Origin: Paragorgia papillata
Lineage: Eukaryota; Cnidaria; Anthozoa; Scleralcyonacea; Coralliidae
Length of the DNA stretch: 64,000 nucleotides
Direction of reading: 5' to 3'
Assembly (NCBI GenBank): GCA_035771165.1
Contig: JAWNZC010000003.1
Location: 983,501 to 1,047,500, forward strand
Shown here: positions 1 to 11,984 of the stretch, one piece after another
Numbering within the stretch: position 1 is the stretch's first letter
Layout: each line of letters begins with the position of its first letter
Notes under the pieces: model-generated
Told to the model about the DNA's origin: nothing
What the model saw: only the letters and a program-made list of their open reading frames with translations
Databases searched by the model: none
Position numbers and translations under genes: made by a program

Positions 1-1384
1 AATTGTCTGGATACAGGCTTCGAGAGATTCTACGATTCCATAATGTATTAGACTGTGGCACGAAGGATGAAGTGGCATTGAGAGTGGGAATGTTAAGAGC
101 TGGAAGAAGTTATTTGGCTTTCCACAAGGAACTTGAAGCTACATTCGACATGATTACAGCAACGAAAACATTAATAAGGTTACAAAAAGAAATGTATTTT
201 GAAGATCCTAAAGTAATCCATAAAAGAAGAAAGTACTCAACACCTTTAACCCCCACTGTAAGCACGTCACGTCCAAGAGACAATGCCTCCATTTCTAACA
301 AACGTAAAAAAGCATTTCTCTCTGTTCCAGAATTCATAACGCTTGATATACTTGAAGAAGTTTTGAAACCATTGGAGAGTGAAATTGGGCTTTACCAACG
401 GAGTAATTGTTCAGATATAAACAAACTGGATTCGATGAAGTTGGAAGCCATAAAATCAGTAGGCGCTAGCATACTGATTTGATGGAATAAGAACGAAATT
501 GGTGATACAGGCTGGAAAACTGGTAAGGAAAAATTAATTATACTTAGATATGTTTCCTGCATGTTTTCCCACATTTCATTATATATACACGTATATAAAA
601 AGGATTTTGTACACATTTTGTATTTAATAATAATATATTCATGTTTTATAGGTTGGTACAAAGCGACGGTGTTAAAGTACTTTGAAGACACTGACACAAT
701 AGAAGTGGAATTTGGCACAGAAAAAGGAGTGACCTATAAGTACTCGGTTGGAAAGGAGGTAAAAGCTAATAGGATGAAGCTTGCGAAAGATACAAAGAGG
801 AACATTATTGATTCCGAAGAAATTTGTCAAATTGGAGCAATGGTAGAAATAAACTGGTCTGAAGATGAACTTTCTGATACAGATTGGCCAGCAGGTATCA
901 TTATTATTATACTGTATGTACGCATGTACGCATGTACCAACAATTGTATAACTGTATCCTAATTAGTACCCAGTATTATTTTTATTATTTTACGAGTTGT
1001 CGCAACGGCGTTTTCATGTCTCTAAATTGTAACGGTAATAATTGTTTCAGGAAGGCCATATAATAAACTACTGTACTTATTGACCTCACTTATTCAGTCT
1101 GAACTAGACTGCACAGACATCAACTCGCTGCGCTCGTCTCGGTCTGTACTAAAAAACATCGGTCCGATAGTTCACTAGTTTGGCCTCACGCTCGGTCAAA
1201 AAGTAGTTAGACTATATCTATTTTATTTATTCAAGGTTGGTACACTGCTGAAGTACAGTCAGTTGACGATGATGACGACGAGGTAGATGTAGTATTTTTG
1301 GAAGAACCTGGCTACGTTTACACAATTGCTGTTCTCCCAAGTCTTGCTTCAGGAAAGCTGCGTATAAAACAAAAACTGTTTTAA
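1..1384 (+). CDS. 3' part of a modular gene: SAP-like segment plus two GWY (Tudor/Agenet-like) modules
   Basis: Three exons are visible: 1-522 (open at the window edge), 652-894 and 1236-1384, ending in TAA. Exon 1 carries an LREILRFHNVLDCGTKDEVA segment that looks like a SAP-type helix pair. Exons 2 and 3 each begin GWY.A.V and continue with acidic D.(I/V).V.F strands, like small Tudor or Agenet folds. Donors (522/GTAAGG, 894/GTATCA) and acceptors (ending 651 and 1235) are canonical and all split a Gly codon after base 1, so each module is a symmetric phase 1-1 exon. An in-frame TGA at 480-482 interrupts exon 1 just before the donor; it may be a mutation or an error. SAP and Tudor domains suggest a chromatin-linked role, but the family is not identified. 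The domain names are inference from short motifs. Confidence 0.55.
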
Positions 1385-1504
1385 CAGTTTTTGGTGCGAT
1401 CGATTAATAAGCAGCTGGTTATTTATACTGGTTTCTGAATGCCACAAGACATGTATACATTTATATATTTGGAACTTCAAACATTGACATCAAAATTCAA
1501 ATTC

Positions 1505-1975
1505 TTACCATCTGGCTGCTCTACCAAAATGATTAATTTACACTAAATAAGCTTCCTAACTATACCATATAGCTTCTTGTACCAAGATAATTTTAACTGA
1601 ATAACCTTCCTAACTACCATCTGGCTGCTGTACCAAGATGATTTAAGCTGAATAACCTTCCTAACTCCTATCTGGCTGCTGTACCAAGATGATTTAAGCT
1701 GAATATAACCCTCTTAACTACCATCTGGCGGCTGCTGTATCAAGATAGTTTTTTAACTGAATAACCTTCCTAACCACTATCTGGCTGCTGTACCAAGATG
1801 ATTTTTAACTGAATAACCTTCCCAACTTCCATCTGGCTGCTGTACCAAGATGATTTAAGTTGAATAACCTTCCTAACTACCATCTGGCTGCTGTACCAAG
1901 ATAATTTTTAACTGAATAACATTCCTAACCACCATCTGGCTGCTGTAACAAGATGATTTTAAACAGAATAATCTT
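1505..1975. repeat. Minisatellite, about 51-bp unit, about 9 copies
   Basis: A diverged tandem repeat with the core CATCTGGCTGCTGTACCAAG followed by ATGATTTAAGCTGAATAACC. The CTGGCTGCTG core recurs at 1621, 1672, 1725, 1781, 1833, 1884 and 1936, so the period is 51-56 bp. Units differ by substitutions and small indels. It has no spacer structure and no coding potential. Confidence 0.9.
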
Positions 1976-1984
1976 CCTTCATGT

Positions 1985-2718
1985 AACTATACTATCATTC
2001 TTCTCTGATGTCAGCTTGGGGGAAGGTGCCCGGCAAATTAGTTCTTCTGTTAACTTAGTTTTACAGAGAAATTAATTTATTAGGCATCCACCTTGCATAA
2101 AACCTGTTGTTTGAATTGAAGTTATAGAAAAGCAACCTCGTTCTCAGGCTTCAGGACAACTCCAAGTGATAAGTACAACTGAGGTTCAACTGAGGTAAGT
2201 TCATGAGGGAAATAATTCTTGCTATCTATTATACAAGAAACGATACATATTTTGTAATCATGTTTTATTTTTGTATACCAAAGTTTGAACTGCAATTAAT
2301 GTAAATTACTATGCAGTGTGGTGAACAGCTGGTAGTTTTATTAATAAATTAATCAGCATCTATTGCAGATAATTATGGTATCTTTATATTATCGAAATAC
2401 CTTAAAATGATCTAATGTAGACAATTATTAACTACATTATTAAAATTTATATAAATCATAAATTATTTTATCAAGTGCTAAAGGGTATTTAATATTTATA
2501 AATTGTAAACTTAAAGCATAAAAACTCATTCTTAATTTTAGGTAAATTTCTGAGGGGTCTTGCTCAAAATGACAAATTTCTGAGGGGTTGGGACTAAGGA
2601 TGACATCATCCATAGGTATTTCCAAGGGGTCTTGCTGAAAATCACAAGTTTCTGAGGGGGTAAGCAAGGGTTCAGAAATCTCATACCTCCTCCATGGGGG
2701 GGGGGGTGTGGACATTAA
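1985..2718. other. Intergenic stretch with a short repeated G-rich motif
   Basis: No gene is supported here. Between about 2540 and 2670 the string TTTCTGAGGGG occurs three times and AGGGGTCTTGCT twice, ending in a run of G at 2695-2706 just before the Helentron reading frame. This may be the 5' noncoding part of the Helentron or an older repeat; the element's left end is not identified. Confidence 0.4.
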
Positions 2719-4726
2719 ATGGAATGGCCCATTGCTAAAAATCATTCTGACATTTCTGTTCAGCCCACTACGTGTCAATTGAATATGTTTGAAGCCATTA
2801 AATTATTTCATAATCAGATCAATATTGGACCAGAATATATTTGCACATGCTGTGACCAATTCTGGTACAAATCGTCTGTGACAAAATGCAATCTGGCTAC
2901 GTATAAATCATGTTCAAAAGAAATACTTAAGTTATATGTTACTGGTGTTAAGAGTGTAGATGATACTGAATAGATTTGTTCTACTTGCCACTCTAACTTA
3001 AAAATTGGTAAGCTGCCTGGTTGTGCAAAAAAAACAAAATTAATTTTCCAATTAAACCAAATGCATTAAAATATTTAACACCACGTGAAGAAAGACTAAT
3101 TTCACCAAGAATACCATTCATGCAAGTACGAGAATTACCTAGTGGAGGTCAGTTAAGTATTCATGGAAATGTTGTTAATGTACCAGCTGATGTTAATACA
3201 ACAGTTAGCATTTTACCACGACCTATAAATGAAGACGCCTTAGTTACAAACATCATTATCAATTTCAGAATGTTAGACCAGCTAAAGTTTTAGAAGCAGC
3301 TCAATATTTAGTGAACACAAGTGATTTGTTTAAAAATGAAGGAGTACAAAGTTTCTGATAATTGGTTAACAAACCTAAATAATAGTGATAAAGAGTGATC
3401 AGAATTTTCCAACAAAACAAATGCAGAAAAGTCAGATAGTTTGTCAAATGAATTACATAAAACTCAAGAAAAAGAAAATACCATAGAAACACAACTGTCC
3501 ACAACTGATGCTTCAAATGACATTGATACTGATGATGAGTGGTGTGAAAAGACTGAACGCCCATCACATGTTATGGATACATTATTACAAGAACCTGACA
3601 TGACTCTGCAGTTTTGCACCAGGTGAAGGAAACAGACCACTTGGTATATTTATTGACAAAGATTCAGAATTTCTGTCTTTCCCTTCAAAATACTGTGGCA
3701 AACGTAGACCTGATAATAGTGAATTTACAATCTGTAAATAGGAACTACGAAGTAAGGATAGAAGAGTGGCACAAAATGTACCAAATATTTTTTACAAATT
3801 AAAAAAGCTACAAATAAAGCAAATTCAAGGAAGTGCGACATTGTCATTACGTAAATGTAAAACCAAAGGTAAAACATACACAGCTGGGGATTTAAAAAAT
3901 GAAAATTCTGTAAATAAATTGATTCAATTAGATGAAGGTTTTAGAGTTCTTAGAAATTTAAGAGGTTCTCCTCCTTACTTTGAAAGATGTAAGAAAGACT
4001 TATTTGCAATGATTCGACAACTTGGTAAACCCACTTGGTTTTGTTTATTCTCAGCTGCAGAAACTAGATGGATACATTTGTTAAAAATTCGTGGTCGTCT
4101 TGTTGATAATAAAGAGTATACTGATAATGAAATCAAAGAAATGAGTTGGCAAAAGAAATCAGATTTAATACAAAAAGATCCAGTGACATATGCACGAAAT
4201 TTTGAACATATGGTCCAATTTTTTCTTCACAATTTTATCAAAACCTAATTTAATCCAATTAGAGAAGTTGTTCATTCAAAGATTCTCTTGACGGCATGTG
4301 TAGATAACTATACCTCGTGTAAAGCTGACTCTGATGACTTGGGTGATCTAGTAAATTTACAGAGACATAGGCACTCTAAACGTTGGGGGGAAAAAAGGTC
4401 GTAAAATATGTAGGTTTAATTTTCCTTTACCTCCAATGCCAAGAACAATGATTTTACAACCTCTGCCTATAACTGATTTAGATGAAGAAATTGCAGTTGC
4501 ATTAAACAAAGATTTAGAGAGAATCCATAGTTTGTTAGATTCCCTAAAACCTGATGAGCCACTAAGTTTTACTGCATTTCTTCAAAAGTTAGAATTATCT
4601 GAAAATCAGTATTTGAAGGCTGTTAGACTTTCTCTTAAACATGATACCCTACTGGTAAAACGATCCCCTTCCGAGATTAGAATAAATTGTTACAATCCAA
4701 ATTTGTTAAAAGCTTGGCAGGCTTAA
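2719..4726 (+). pseudogene. Helentron N-terminal part: zinc-binding/DUF6570-like and Helitron_like_N regions, Rep core deleted
   Basis: Broken frames spell the front of a Helitron/Helentron Rep-helicase. In order: a Cys-rich start (YICTCCDQFWYKSS at 2839-2880), a DUF6570-like block (LTPREERLISPRIPFMQVRE, LPSGGQLSIHGNVVNVP, 3080-3190), and a Helitron_like_N block (RGSPPYFERCKKDLFAMIRQ, FSAAETRW, DPVTYARNFE, 3960-4210). The segment expected to carry the HUH metal-binding motif is absent after 4245, and the text jumps to DNYTSC and LVNLQRHRHS (4300-4380). After NPNLLKAW (4696-4720) the text moves directly to the linker that precedes the helicase, so the catalytic tyrosine region is missing too. 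Stops and frameshifts occur at 2971, near 3030, near 3290-3300, near 3600, 3740, 4246 and 4390. It cannot encode an active relaxase as it stands. Confidence 0.85.
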
Positions 4727-4735
4727 TTAAAAGGA

Positions 4736-6259
4736 GGAATGATACTTGTTAAGAGATGAAGACCAAAAATCATTCGATCAGTAAGATTTAATAAGAACAA
4801 AGACCCTGAAAATCATTATAGGGAACAAATAATACTTTATACTGCATGGAGAAATGAAAACAAAGATCTCTTGAAAAATGTAGAAACATACCAAGAAAGA
4901 TTTGAACTTCTTAAAGATGTTATAGAAAAAAACAGAAAACAACATAAGAATCACACTGAAGTTCTTGATCAGGCCATTGAGAATGTTGAAAATGAAGAAC
5001 TTGCTAATGTCGCTCCTAATGCGCAACACAGAAATGAACAAGATCAGCAAATAGGCTCAAAAGCTAGTGAATTATTTGGATGTTTTGATCCTGGTAAAGA
5101 TAAGCAATATATTGAATATGACTTGATGGATGATATTGGTATTTATCCTAGAACAAATGATAATGAAGAACTTCTTATGAAACGATTGAAGGATGAAGAC
5201 TTTAGAAAACTTGTCCAATCACTAAATATTGAGCAAAAAGAGTTCTTTCACCATGTACTTCATTCTATTAAAACTAGTCATCAACCATTAAGACTCTTTT
5301 TAACTGGTGGTGCTGGTGTTGGCAAAAGTACAGTAACAAATGCTCTGTATGAAGCTCTTATTAGATATTTAAATACTCAGCCTGGAAGCAATCCAGATGA
5401 TATCAGTGTTATGAAAGTAGCACCTACAGGAAAAGCTGCATTTAATATAAGAGGAAACACACTTCATTCTGCTTTTAAAATTCCTGCTAATAGAGGATTT
5501 AATTACTGCACGCTTGATAGAGACAGATTAAATACTATAATATCTCAACTAGGTAAACTTCAAGTCATATTCATTGACGAGGTTTCAATGGTTGGTATAA
5601 CAAATAATGGGTACAAAAGAACCATTTGGTGGACTTAGCATTATAACTGTTGGTGACTTGTTTCAATTAAAACCAGTCTTTGATCATCAATGGATATTTG
5701 AGAACTCAAAAGAAGGATACAATTCATTAGCAACAAACATTTGGCAGCAATATTTTGAGATGTTTGAGTTATCACAGATTATGAGACAAAAAGATAAAGA
5801 ATTTGCGGAAATTTTAAATCGCATTTGGGAAGGAAACGACACTCAATATGGCATTGAAATTGAAATTATGAAAGAGATAATTTTGAAATTAAGCCCTGCA
5901 CATCCTGATTATCCTATGAATGCCACCCGCTTGTTTAGTGCTAACATGGCTGTAGACCAACATAATCAATAAATTATTAATAAATCTCTAAATGAAAAAG
6001 CCTAAGGTAAAAGCAATATATATCATACTTGGAGATTTATACGATGAATTAAAAGAAAGAATGAAGAAACAAATTCCAAATGATCCCACAAAAACCATGG
6101 GTTTGTTTACAGTCTGTGCCATACTTCAAGGGGCAAAATATGATCTCACAACAAATGTATCTGTTGTTGATGGAATGACTAATGGAGCAGAGTGTATAAT
6201 AAAAAAAATTGATTATAGAGTTCCAGGCTCATTAAGACCAAGTATTATTTGGGTTTTAT
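4736..6259 (+). pseudogene. Helentron PIF1-like helicase, upstream part (split by insertion)
   Basis: PIF1-type superfamily 1 DNA helicase of a Helentron, expected to unwind DNA during rolling-circle transposition. Visible motifs: Walker A GGAGVGKST (5306-5332), VAPTGKAAF and LHSAFKIP (5425-5490), Walker B VIFIDEVSMVG (5566-5598), then GDLFQLKPV (5650-5680) and LSQIMRQKD (5767-5795). A small frame slip lies near 5600-5620 and stops near 5970. At 6259 the coding text (SIIWVL) is cut by the 5.9-kb element and resumes at 12172. The region before Walker A (YREQIILYTAWRNE, 4822-4863) matches the linker usual between Helitron Rep and helicase. The motif order fits the family well; decay shows this copy is dead. 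Confidence 0.88.
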
Positions 6260-6416
6260 CCCTTACGAAAAAATCCTATAGGAACAAATTTTCCTATAGG
6301 AATTTGAATAGGAATTCCTATAGGAAGCATATTTTCCTATAGGATGCTATAGGAATAAATTTTCCTATAGGAATTTGAATAGGAATTCCTATAGGAAAAT
6401 ACGCTTCCTATAGGAA
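6260..6416. repeat. Left subterminal palindrome array (TTCCTATAGGAA)
   Basis: At least eight copies of TCCTATAGGA or close variants lie in about 150 bp, alternating with GAATTTGAATAGGAATT. The same palindrome fills the right end of the element. Arrays of this kind in DNA transposons are usually transposase-binding sites; that role is inference here. Confidence 0.85.
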
Positions 6417-6439
6417 TTAAAATTTGCGTTGGCCAAATT

Positions 6440-7684
6440 ACAAAATAAATATTATTAGCAAACATTTTCTTATTTGGTCTAAAATAATTTTATTTCCATA
6501 CAAAAAGCAGTTCAGACACACCTGAAATTCCATATCAAGATAAGAATTGCCATTAGTTCGGTTCTACCTAATGCATTAGCAAATGATTTTATTATTTTAC
6601 ACTTTCTAATGCCAGACTATTTTACACTATACTTGTCACACTATTTTACTCTGTCTATAATTAATTAATTAAGGCCAGATTATTTTACTCGGTCTAATTG
6701 TCTTACACCTGCCTTTTTTGCTTTGGCTAATGCCGGAGAATTTTACTGTCTAATATATGAACTCCCAAAGAGCAAGATAAGGAGAATATTACAAACAAAA
6801 AGTTCATATCCAAAGTTTCGACAACAAGCCAAAACTGCACCTACACTTGGATCACATAGTAACGTTCAAAATTTCACTTGACAACATGTTCAATCAACTG
6901 TTGCAACTATCTGTGTCTCATGACATCATTAAACACTCAACCGCATTCCGCAGTATCAGACTATGATAAGACCATTGCCATAATTGCGAATTAATATGTG
7001 AGTGTAATTTTGAAACAGAATAGCATATCAGAATTCAGAAAGAAAGGCTACAGGTAATAAAATTTCTGGCTAAACAGCGCCGTCACCAGTGCGGAGCCGC
7101 TCCGCTCCGTCCAGCCAGTGTCGTACCCAGGCGCATGCAGCCACGAAACCGCGCAGATAGCGAGCGCGCAATGATACTTGGGATAGCGTCATTTCATTTT
7201 CGATTCTCATCTCAGCGCGCGACGTTTGAAATTCATTTGTGATGGTGTTTTGGCTTTTGAGATTCAAGCTGACAAGCTATGGAAACTTTTGGTAATAAAA
7301 GACTTTTTGTTTCCGAAGAGATCAGGCAGACTAAAAGCCATGAAAATCCAGTTGAACCAAGAAAGTCCTAGAAGCTTCTCTCGCACGAGGGTACGAGCAA
7401 GGTAAGAGATTGAGTATTTATCGTTTGTTTTCTATTGCCCTACTTATTGTAATGTGAAATTTTCTCTGGCTCTCGTTGTCAAATTTCCTGTTTGATTGTC
7501 CAATACAAACCATTTTATACTGAAGTTAGTGTAGTTGAAGTCAATGTTTGGTATGAAGTCATCATCTAATTTTGACTCGTGAACATGGTGGTTGGAATCG
7601 CTTCTCAATTTAGTCAATTGTGGTTCCTAACAAATTCTCAAATAATTCTACCTTTTTTGCCATTCTTTAGCCACCGTTGCTTTC
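6440..7684. other. No gene seen (interior of the 5.9-kb element)
   Basis: AT-rich unique-looking sequence. A short GC-richer patch at about 7070-7220 includes GCGAGCGCGCAATGATACTT but holds no convincing reading frame. I see nothing further to support. Confidence 0.4.
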
Positions 7685-8361
7685 ATGATAAGGATTATCT
7701 TATGTAAAACTAAAGCTCTTTTCATAAAGTTGAAATTACTAAATGTATATGAAATTAATAAACTAGCAACTGGATCATTTGTTTATAAATGTCTGAACAA
7801 CCCATTATCTTTACCTCTAATCTTTAGAAATTACTTCACACTTAACACTCAAATACACAAATATGATACTCGAGGTGCCAACAAGATTCATGTCACAAAA
7901 GCCAGAACAACAACAAGAAAAATGACCCTTAGACATAGCGGGACTTTTCTATGTAATTCATTTGACAAATCAATTACTCAATCCAAATCTTTAAAACTAT
8001 TTCAGAATAATCTAAAATCACTATTATTCACAATACTGAATTAGGACCGATCTTCAAATAGAATCTATATAGTATACTTGTGTATTATCATGACTTCTAT
8101 GCTCCCCATCAGGTACATGGTGATTGGTGTTTTTTACAAACTCTTTCGAGTTTCACAACCAATCTACCATTTATACCAAATATCCAATAAATATCCATTT
8201 CTTACAGATAACATTACATAAGAACATATACTGTATATATGTGTGTGTGTATGTATACACATTGTATCTGTAATTTAACTTAATTAACCCGCGTCAATAA
8301 TATTATCTGTAATTAATACTAACTACTAATATTTCACATGTAATTATGGTATGATAAATTA

Positions 8362-8410
<49 letters not shown>
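7685..8410 (+). mobile_element. 5'-truncated non-LTR retrotransposon, 3' end with (ATTG)n tail
   Basis: An open stretch at 7685-8043 encodes a tail typical of the far C-terminus of CR1/Jockey-type reverse transcriptase proteins: a helix followed by YEINKLATGSFVYKCLNNPL, then NYFTLNTQIHKYDTR, then KSLKLFQNNLKSLL. The 3' noncoding part ends in about eleven ATTG repeats at 8364-8410, as expected for retrotransposons that end in a short tandem repeat. The reverse transcriptase catalytic core is absent, so this is a dead 5'-truncated copy. The clade assignment is tentative. Confidence 0.6.
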
Positions 8411-8411
<1 letters not shown>

Positions 8412-8535
8412 AGCATTCAGATTTTAAGGCAAAACTTATTTGTGATTAGCGTATTTTCACTGAATCACTGGCAGAATTCATCATCGTTATGAAATATTAA
8501 ATTGTTGTTAACAGACTAACAGTATGTTTTGTGTG

Positions 8536-8630
8536 TGTGTGTTTGTTTGTTTGTTTGTTTGTTTGTTTGTTTGTTTGTTTGTTTGTTTGTTTGTTTGTTT
8601 GTTTGTTTGTTTGTTTGTTTGTTTGTTTGC
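8536..8630. repeat. (GTTT)n microsatellite
   Basis: About 23 perfect GTTT units preceded by (GT)n. Reading frames across it on both strands are artefacts of the repeat. Confidence 0.97.
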
Positions 8631-8866
8631 TTATTCATTTCATGTATTATTTTCTCTTGTTTTCTAGTGCATAGGGTAGAGTTACCTTGTTCAGTTGTGT
8701 TCAACCATTCAATTCAACTTGCTGTTTATATTGGTAAGTAAAATCCTTAAATAAGCTTAATTCATATATTAGTAGTTTATTTATTGAGTAATGATATAAT
8801 GATATATTCCTATGTTGATATCTGAAAATACTAATTACAGGTCATATATTGGTCTAACTGTATGTC

Positions 8867-8870
<4 letters not shown>

Positions 8871-8932
<62 letters not shown>

Positions 8933-9002
8933 GTAGAAACTTACTAGTGTACTATTGCAAATGCTGTCCACTCTCGTCAACTATTCACTCAGAAATTTCG
9001 AG

Positions 9003-9041
<39 letters not shown>
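8871..9041. repeat. Two (TA)n tracts
   Basis: TA dinucleotide tracts at 8871-8930 and 9006-9041 flank about 70 bp of unique sequence. Parts of that spacer (GAGCTCGAAATTTCTGAGTG) reappear in reverse complement near 9371-9400, so the region is locally inverted and duplicated. Confidence 0.9.
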
Positions 9042-9045
<4 letters not shown>

Positions 9046-9060
9046 TCACTATAGTTTCAC

Positions 9061-9337
9061 AGCGTGAAACTGACAGTAGCGACCATAAACATTTGAGGTA
9101 AGCCCACTTATAGTATATATATATATATATGCAACGCTCACTACCCTTGTGGGAGTTTGAGCACTCTGGGCCCATGCGCACTTCACGCTATCTGAATGTA
9201 CTTCACCGATGCTGTCCCACATGCGGTTGTCACCGACGATCGCATGTGTATGAGTAATTGATGAAATTCATTCAGATTGTTCCAAGCTACACTGATGAGC
9301 TGTTGTACAGCGAAACACCGTGTCTGTAGATTGAACT
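9061..9337. repeat. TA-embedded composite: half-hairpin plus one partial copy of the 277-bp satellite unit
   Basis: 9061-9114 matches one arm of the long hairpin at 26569-26718 (GTGAAACTGACAGT, GAGGTAAGCCCACTTA). After a short TA tract, 9131-9337 matches the first 206 bp of the satellite unit found in tandem from 24956 (starts GCAACGCTCACTACCCTTGT). The same two modules are neighbours in both places and both sit in TA repeats, which points to one composite mobile unit. Confidence 0.8.
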
Positions 9338-10042
9338 ATATATATATATATTTATTTAACAATTAAATTATGAGCTCGAAATTTCTGAGTGAATAGTTGA
9401 TATATATATCATTATATATATATATATATATATATATGCTAAAAAGTAAAAACACAGATCACACATCTGGATATTTTAGAAAGTTAACCGGTTTGATTAA
9501 TAAGACAAACTGATATAATACTAATAATATTCATTTGGTATAATTATATACAGATACTGCATATTCCTTATACCTTACTGAACATCCCTATATTCTAATT
9601 GTCTTCAAAATTAAAGAATTCTGCTAGGAAAGTAGAATTTTCTGTCCAAATTGTTTGTTCGGTAACTGCAATCTTGTACTTAGGAGGAATGTGTGAGTAT
9701 GTATGTGACCTTTGGAGGGAATCTTACTCTTGACCCTGGGAAGCTAGTCAGCTAGTAGGTCATTACTGAGAGCCCATTTGTGATACAGTATATGATGGAA
9801 GATTAAGTCCTAAATATACTTTGTATATAATGTTTAATACATGTATTGACATTAATTTACACTCCACATGATTTTACTCTCTAAAGGGGAGGTAGCAATG
9901 GTATGGAGTCAAATGATTATTACCCATTCCTGCCTGAGCCAGCCAAAAATGTCCCCTTTATTGTTTTATTATATTTATCAGTAGATGATTCCTCAGACAC
10001 CCTATTGTAGGCATCAATGGGTTAAATGGATTGACTATTTAA

Positions 10043-10717
10043 GTTGGCTCCATACAGTTTCTAGAAAAATGGAAAATACAAGTTTGAGAGACCAAAACAC
10101 GTGCATAAACAATTCGGAAAAAGAATAAAACTAAATGTTATGCATAGTTAAACAGTCTGACAATGAAAAACTGTTACCAAATAAATAGCAACAGTTGTTG
10201 CTATGGCAACAATGACATTTAAAAATGGCTGCCAATTACCCTTCAAACTAATTTAATTCGAAAAAAACTTTGGTGACCCCCATTTTTTTTATTAAAAGCT
10301 TTCTTGAAGTATGAGTAATCAGTAGGCCGATTTAAGAAAAAATTCTGTAGACCCAAATTTTTTAAAAATTAACAAACATGATTTTCCCGAGAGAAAAAAA
10401 TTATTCGTTTTACAGAATTTTTTTAAAATCGGCCTATTGGTTATTCATACTCCAAGAAAAGTTTTAATGAAAAAAATGGGGGGTCACCAAAGTTTTTTTC
10501 GAATTAAATTAGTTTGAAGGGTAATTGGCAGCCATTTTGAAACGTCATTGTTGCCATAGCAACAACTGTTGCTATTGATTTGGTAACAATTTTTGATTGT
10601 CAGAATGTTTAACTATGCATAACATTTAGCTTTATTCTTTTTCCGAATTGTTTATGCACGTGTTTTGGACTCTCAAACTTGTATTTTCCATTTTTCAAGA
10701 AACTGTATGGAGCCACC
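10043..10717. mobile_element. Palindromic 675-bp MITE with TTAA target duplication (copy 1)
   Basis: The two halves are near-perfect inverted copies meeting at about 10370. Ends read GTTGGCTCCATACAG and CTGTATGGAGCCACC, and TTAA lies on both sides (10039-10042 and 10718-10721). No coding capacity. A second copy is at 39609-40285 and a small relative at 37743-37929. A TTAA duplication fits Kolobok or piggyBac superfamilies; the GG start favours Kolobok, which is inference. Confidence 0.88.
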
Positions 10718-10721
10718 TTAA

Positions 10722-11329
10722 ACAAAGAAAAATCAGAACAAAATCAAAATTTTAGCTTATAAATTGAAATTTTCAGTTTTGTTGCAAAGTGGTTAATGTA
10801 TATCTTTAAATATTTGATTTAATTAAATGTTAGTTAACAAATTGTTGAACTAATTTTCTCATTTTACAGGACCGGACTGGTACACATTGAGTGATGATGC
10901 GAAAGCCAACTTCTCAACGAAAGAAAAGGACTGTTAATCTCCAAGATGATTCCACTGATGTTCCCTTGTCATTGCTGATTGGATTGTTAAGTACACTTTG
11001 AAAATACCAACATTCTAAATATGTCATGTAGTATCCTAAATGCTGAATGATGTATTTTGGATATAGATGCAGAACCACATACATGTAACATGGTTAGTCT
11101 AAGATTTTTAGCTTAGTTAATATTTGGGAATTTGAACTGCCAAAAATGGTTTGCTGATGACCATCTCCCCATATACATACCATGTATATAATTAGTATTT
11201 ATTATAGTAAGTGTATACTTTAATGTCATCCTGATGTAAACACTCAGTTTTTTAATGTGTGTTAAAATATATTGAATATGTTGGCATTAATGTTAAATAC
11301 TTTTAAAAATGTTTATTTTCTCTCAGTCA
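10722..11329. other. No gene seen
   Basis: AT-rich sequence. TTTTACAG at about 10862-10869 resembles a splice acceptor, followed by about 70 bp of mixed composition, but no extended reading frame or recognisable domain follows. Confidence 0.35.
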
Positions 11330-11338
11330 TTGACGTGT

Positions 11339-11695
11339 TGAATGACATGTTTCAGGGTGTGTTATTATGCACACCTACATGTGTAAGATAACACACATCA
11401 GGGCATGTTGCATAACACACCTTTTTATTAACACACCTATATATAATAACACATCTTAACATGTGTTATATAACATACCAAGGTGTGTTAAATAACACAC
11501 CAAGGTGTTTGAAAACCGACCATGGTTTGTGAAATAACACACATTTTCACAAAACACACCTTAGGGTGTGTCAAAATTTGGACAAGCCAAAAAAAAACTT
11601 ACTAGGTGTGTTTTTTAACATACCATAAGGTGTGAGGTGTGTCTTTCAACACAAGGTGTGTTAGAAAACCTAACTTAAGGTGTGTTAATGTAGAA
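11339..11695. repeat. Array of GGTGTGTTA / TAACACACC palindromic units
   Basis: More than a dozen copies of GGTGTGTT or AACACACC occur in about 350 bp, often paired as palindromes such as GGTGTGTTAAATAACACACC. Spacing is irregular, so this is not a simple satellite. It is followed directly by a second palindrome family (AATATTCTATAGAAT) at 11700-11945. Confidence 0.8.
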
Positions 11696-11984
11696 TATTG
11701 TACTGCATAACTATTAATAAAATGTTTTGTAGAGTATCTTGTAGAATTATTCAAAAGATATAAAATTATCCAAAGAATATTCTATTGTATATCTTGTAAG
11801 ATAGCTTATACAATATTCTAAAGCATTTTCTATTACATCTTATAGCATATCCTATAGAATATTCCATAGAGAATCCAATAGAATACACCCCAAAATCTAA
11901 TAGAATATTCTATAGAATGTTTTTATGGAATATACTATTGGATATTTTCGTAAGGGGAACTTGCTTTGTTTTTCTCGCTGATGA

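Noticed and set aside
1505..1975. CRISPR-like array
   Set aside because: About 51-bp units are tandem with no spacer/repeat distinction, in a eukaryotic context.
2440..2778. Minus-strand open frame with Pro-rich text overlapping the Helentron start
   Set aside because: It arises from the TTTCTGAGGGG repeats and a G run; similar shadow proteins are common in repeats.
8516..9181. Long open frames of Cys-Leu-Phe-Val, Thr-Asn-Lys-Gln and Tyr-Ile repeats
   Set aside because: They are translations of (GTTT)n and (TA)n microsatellites on both strands.
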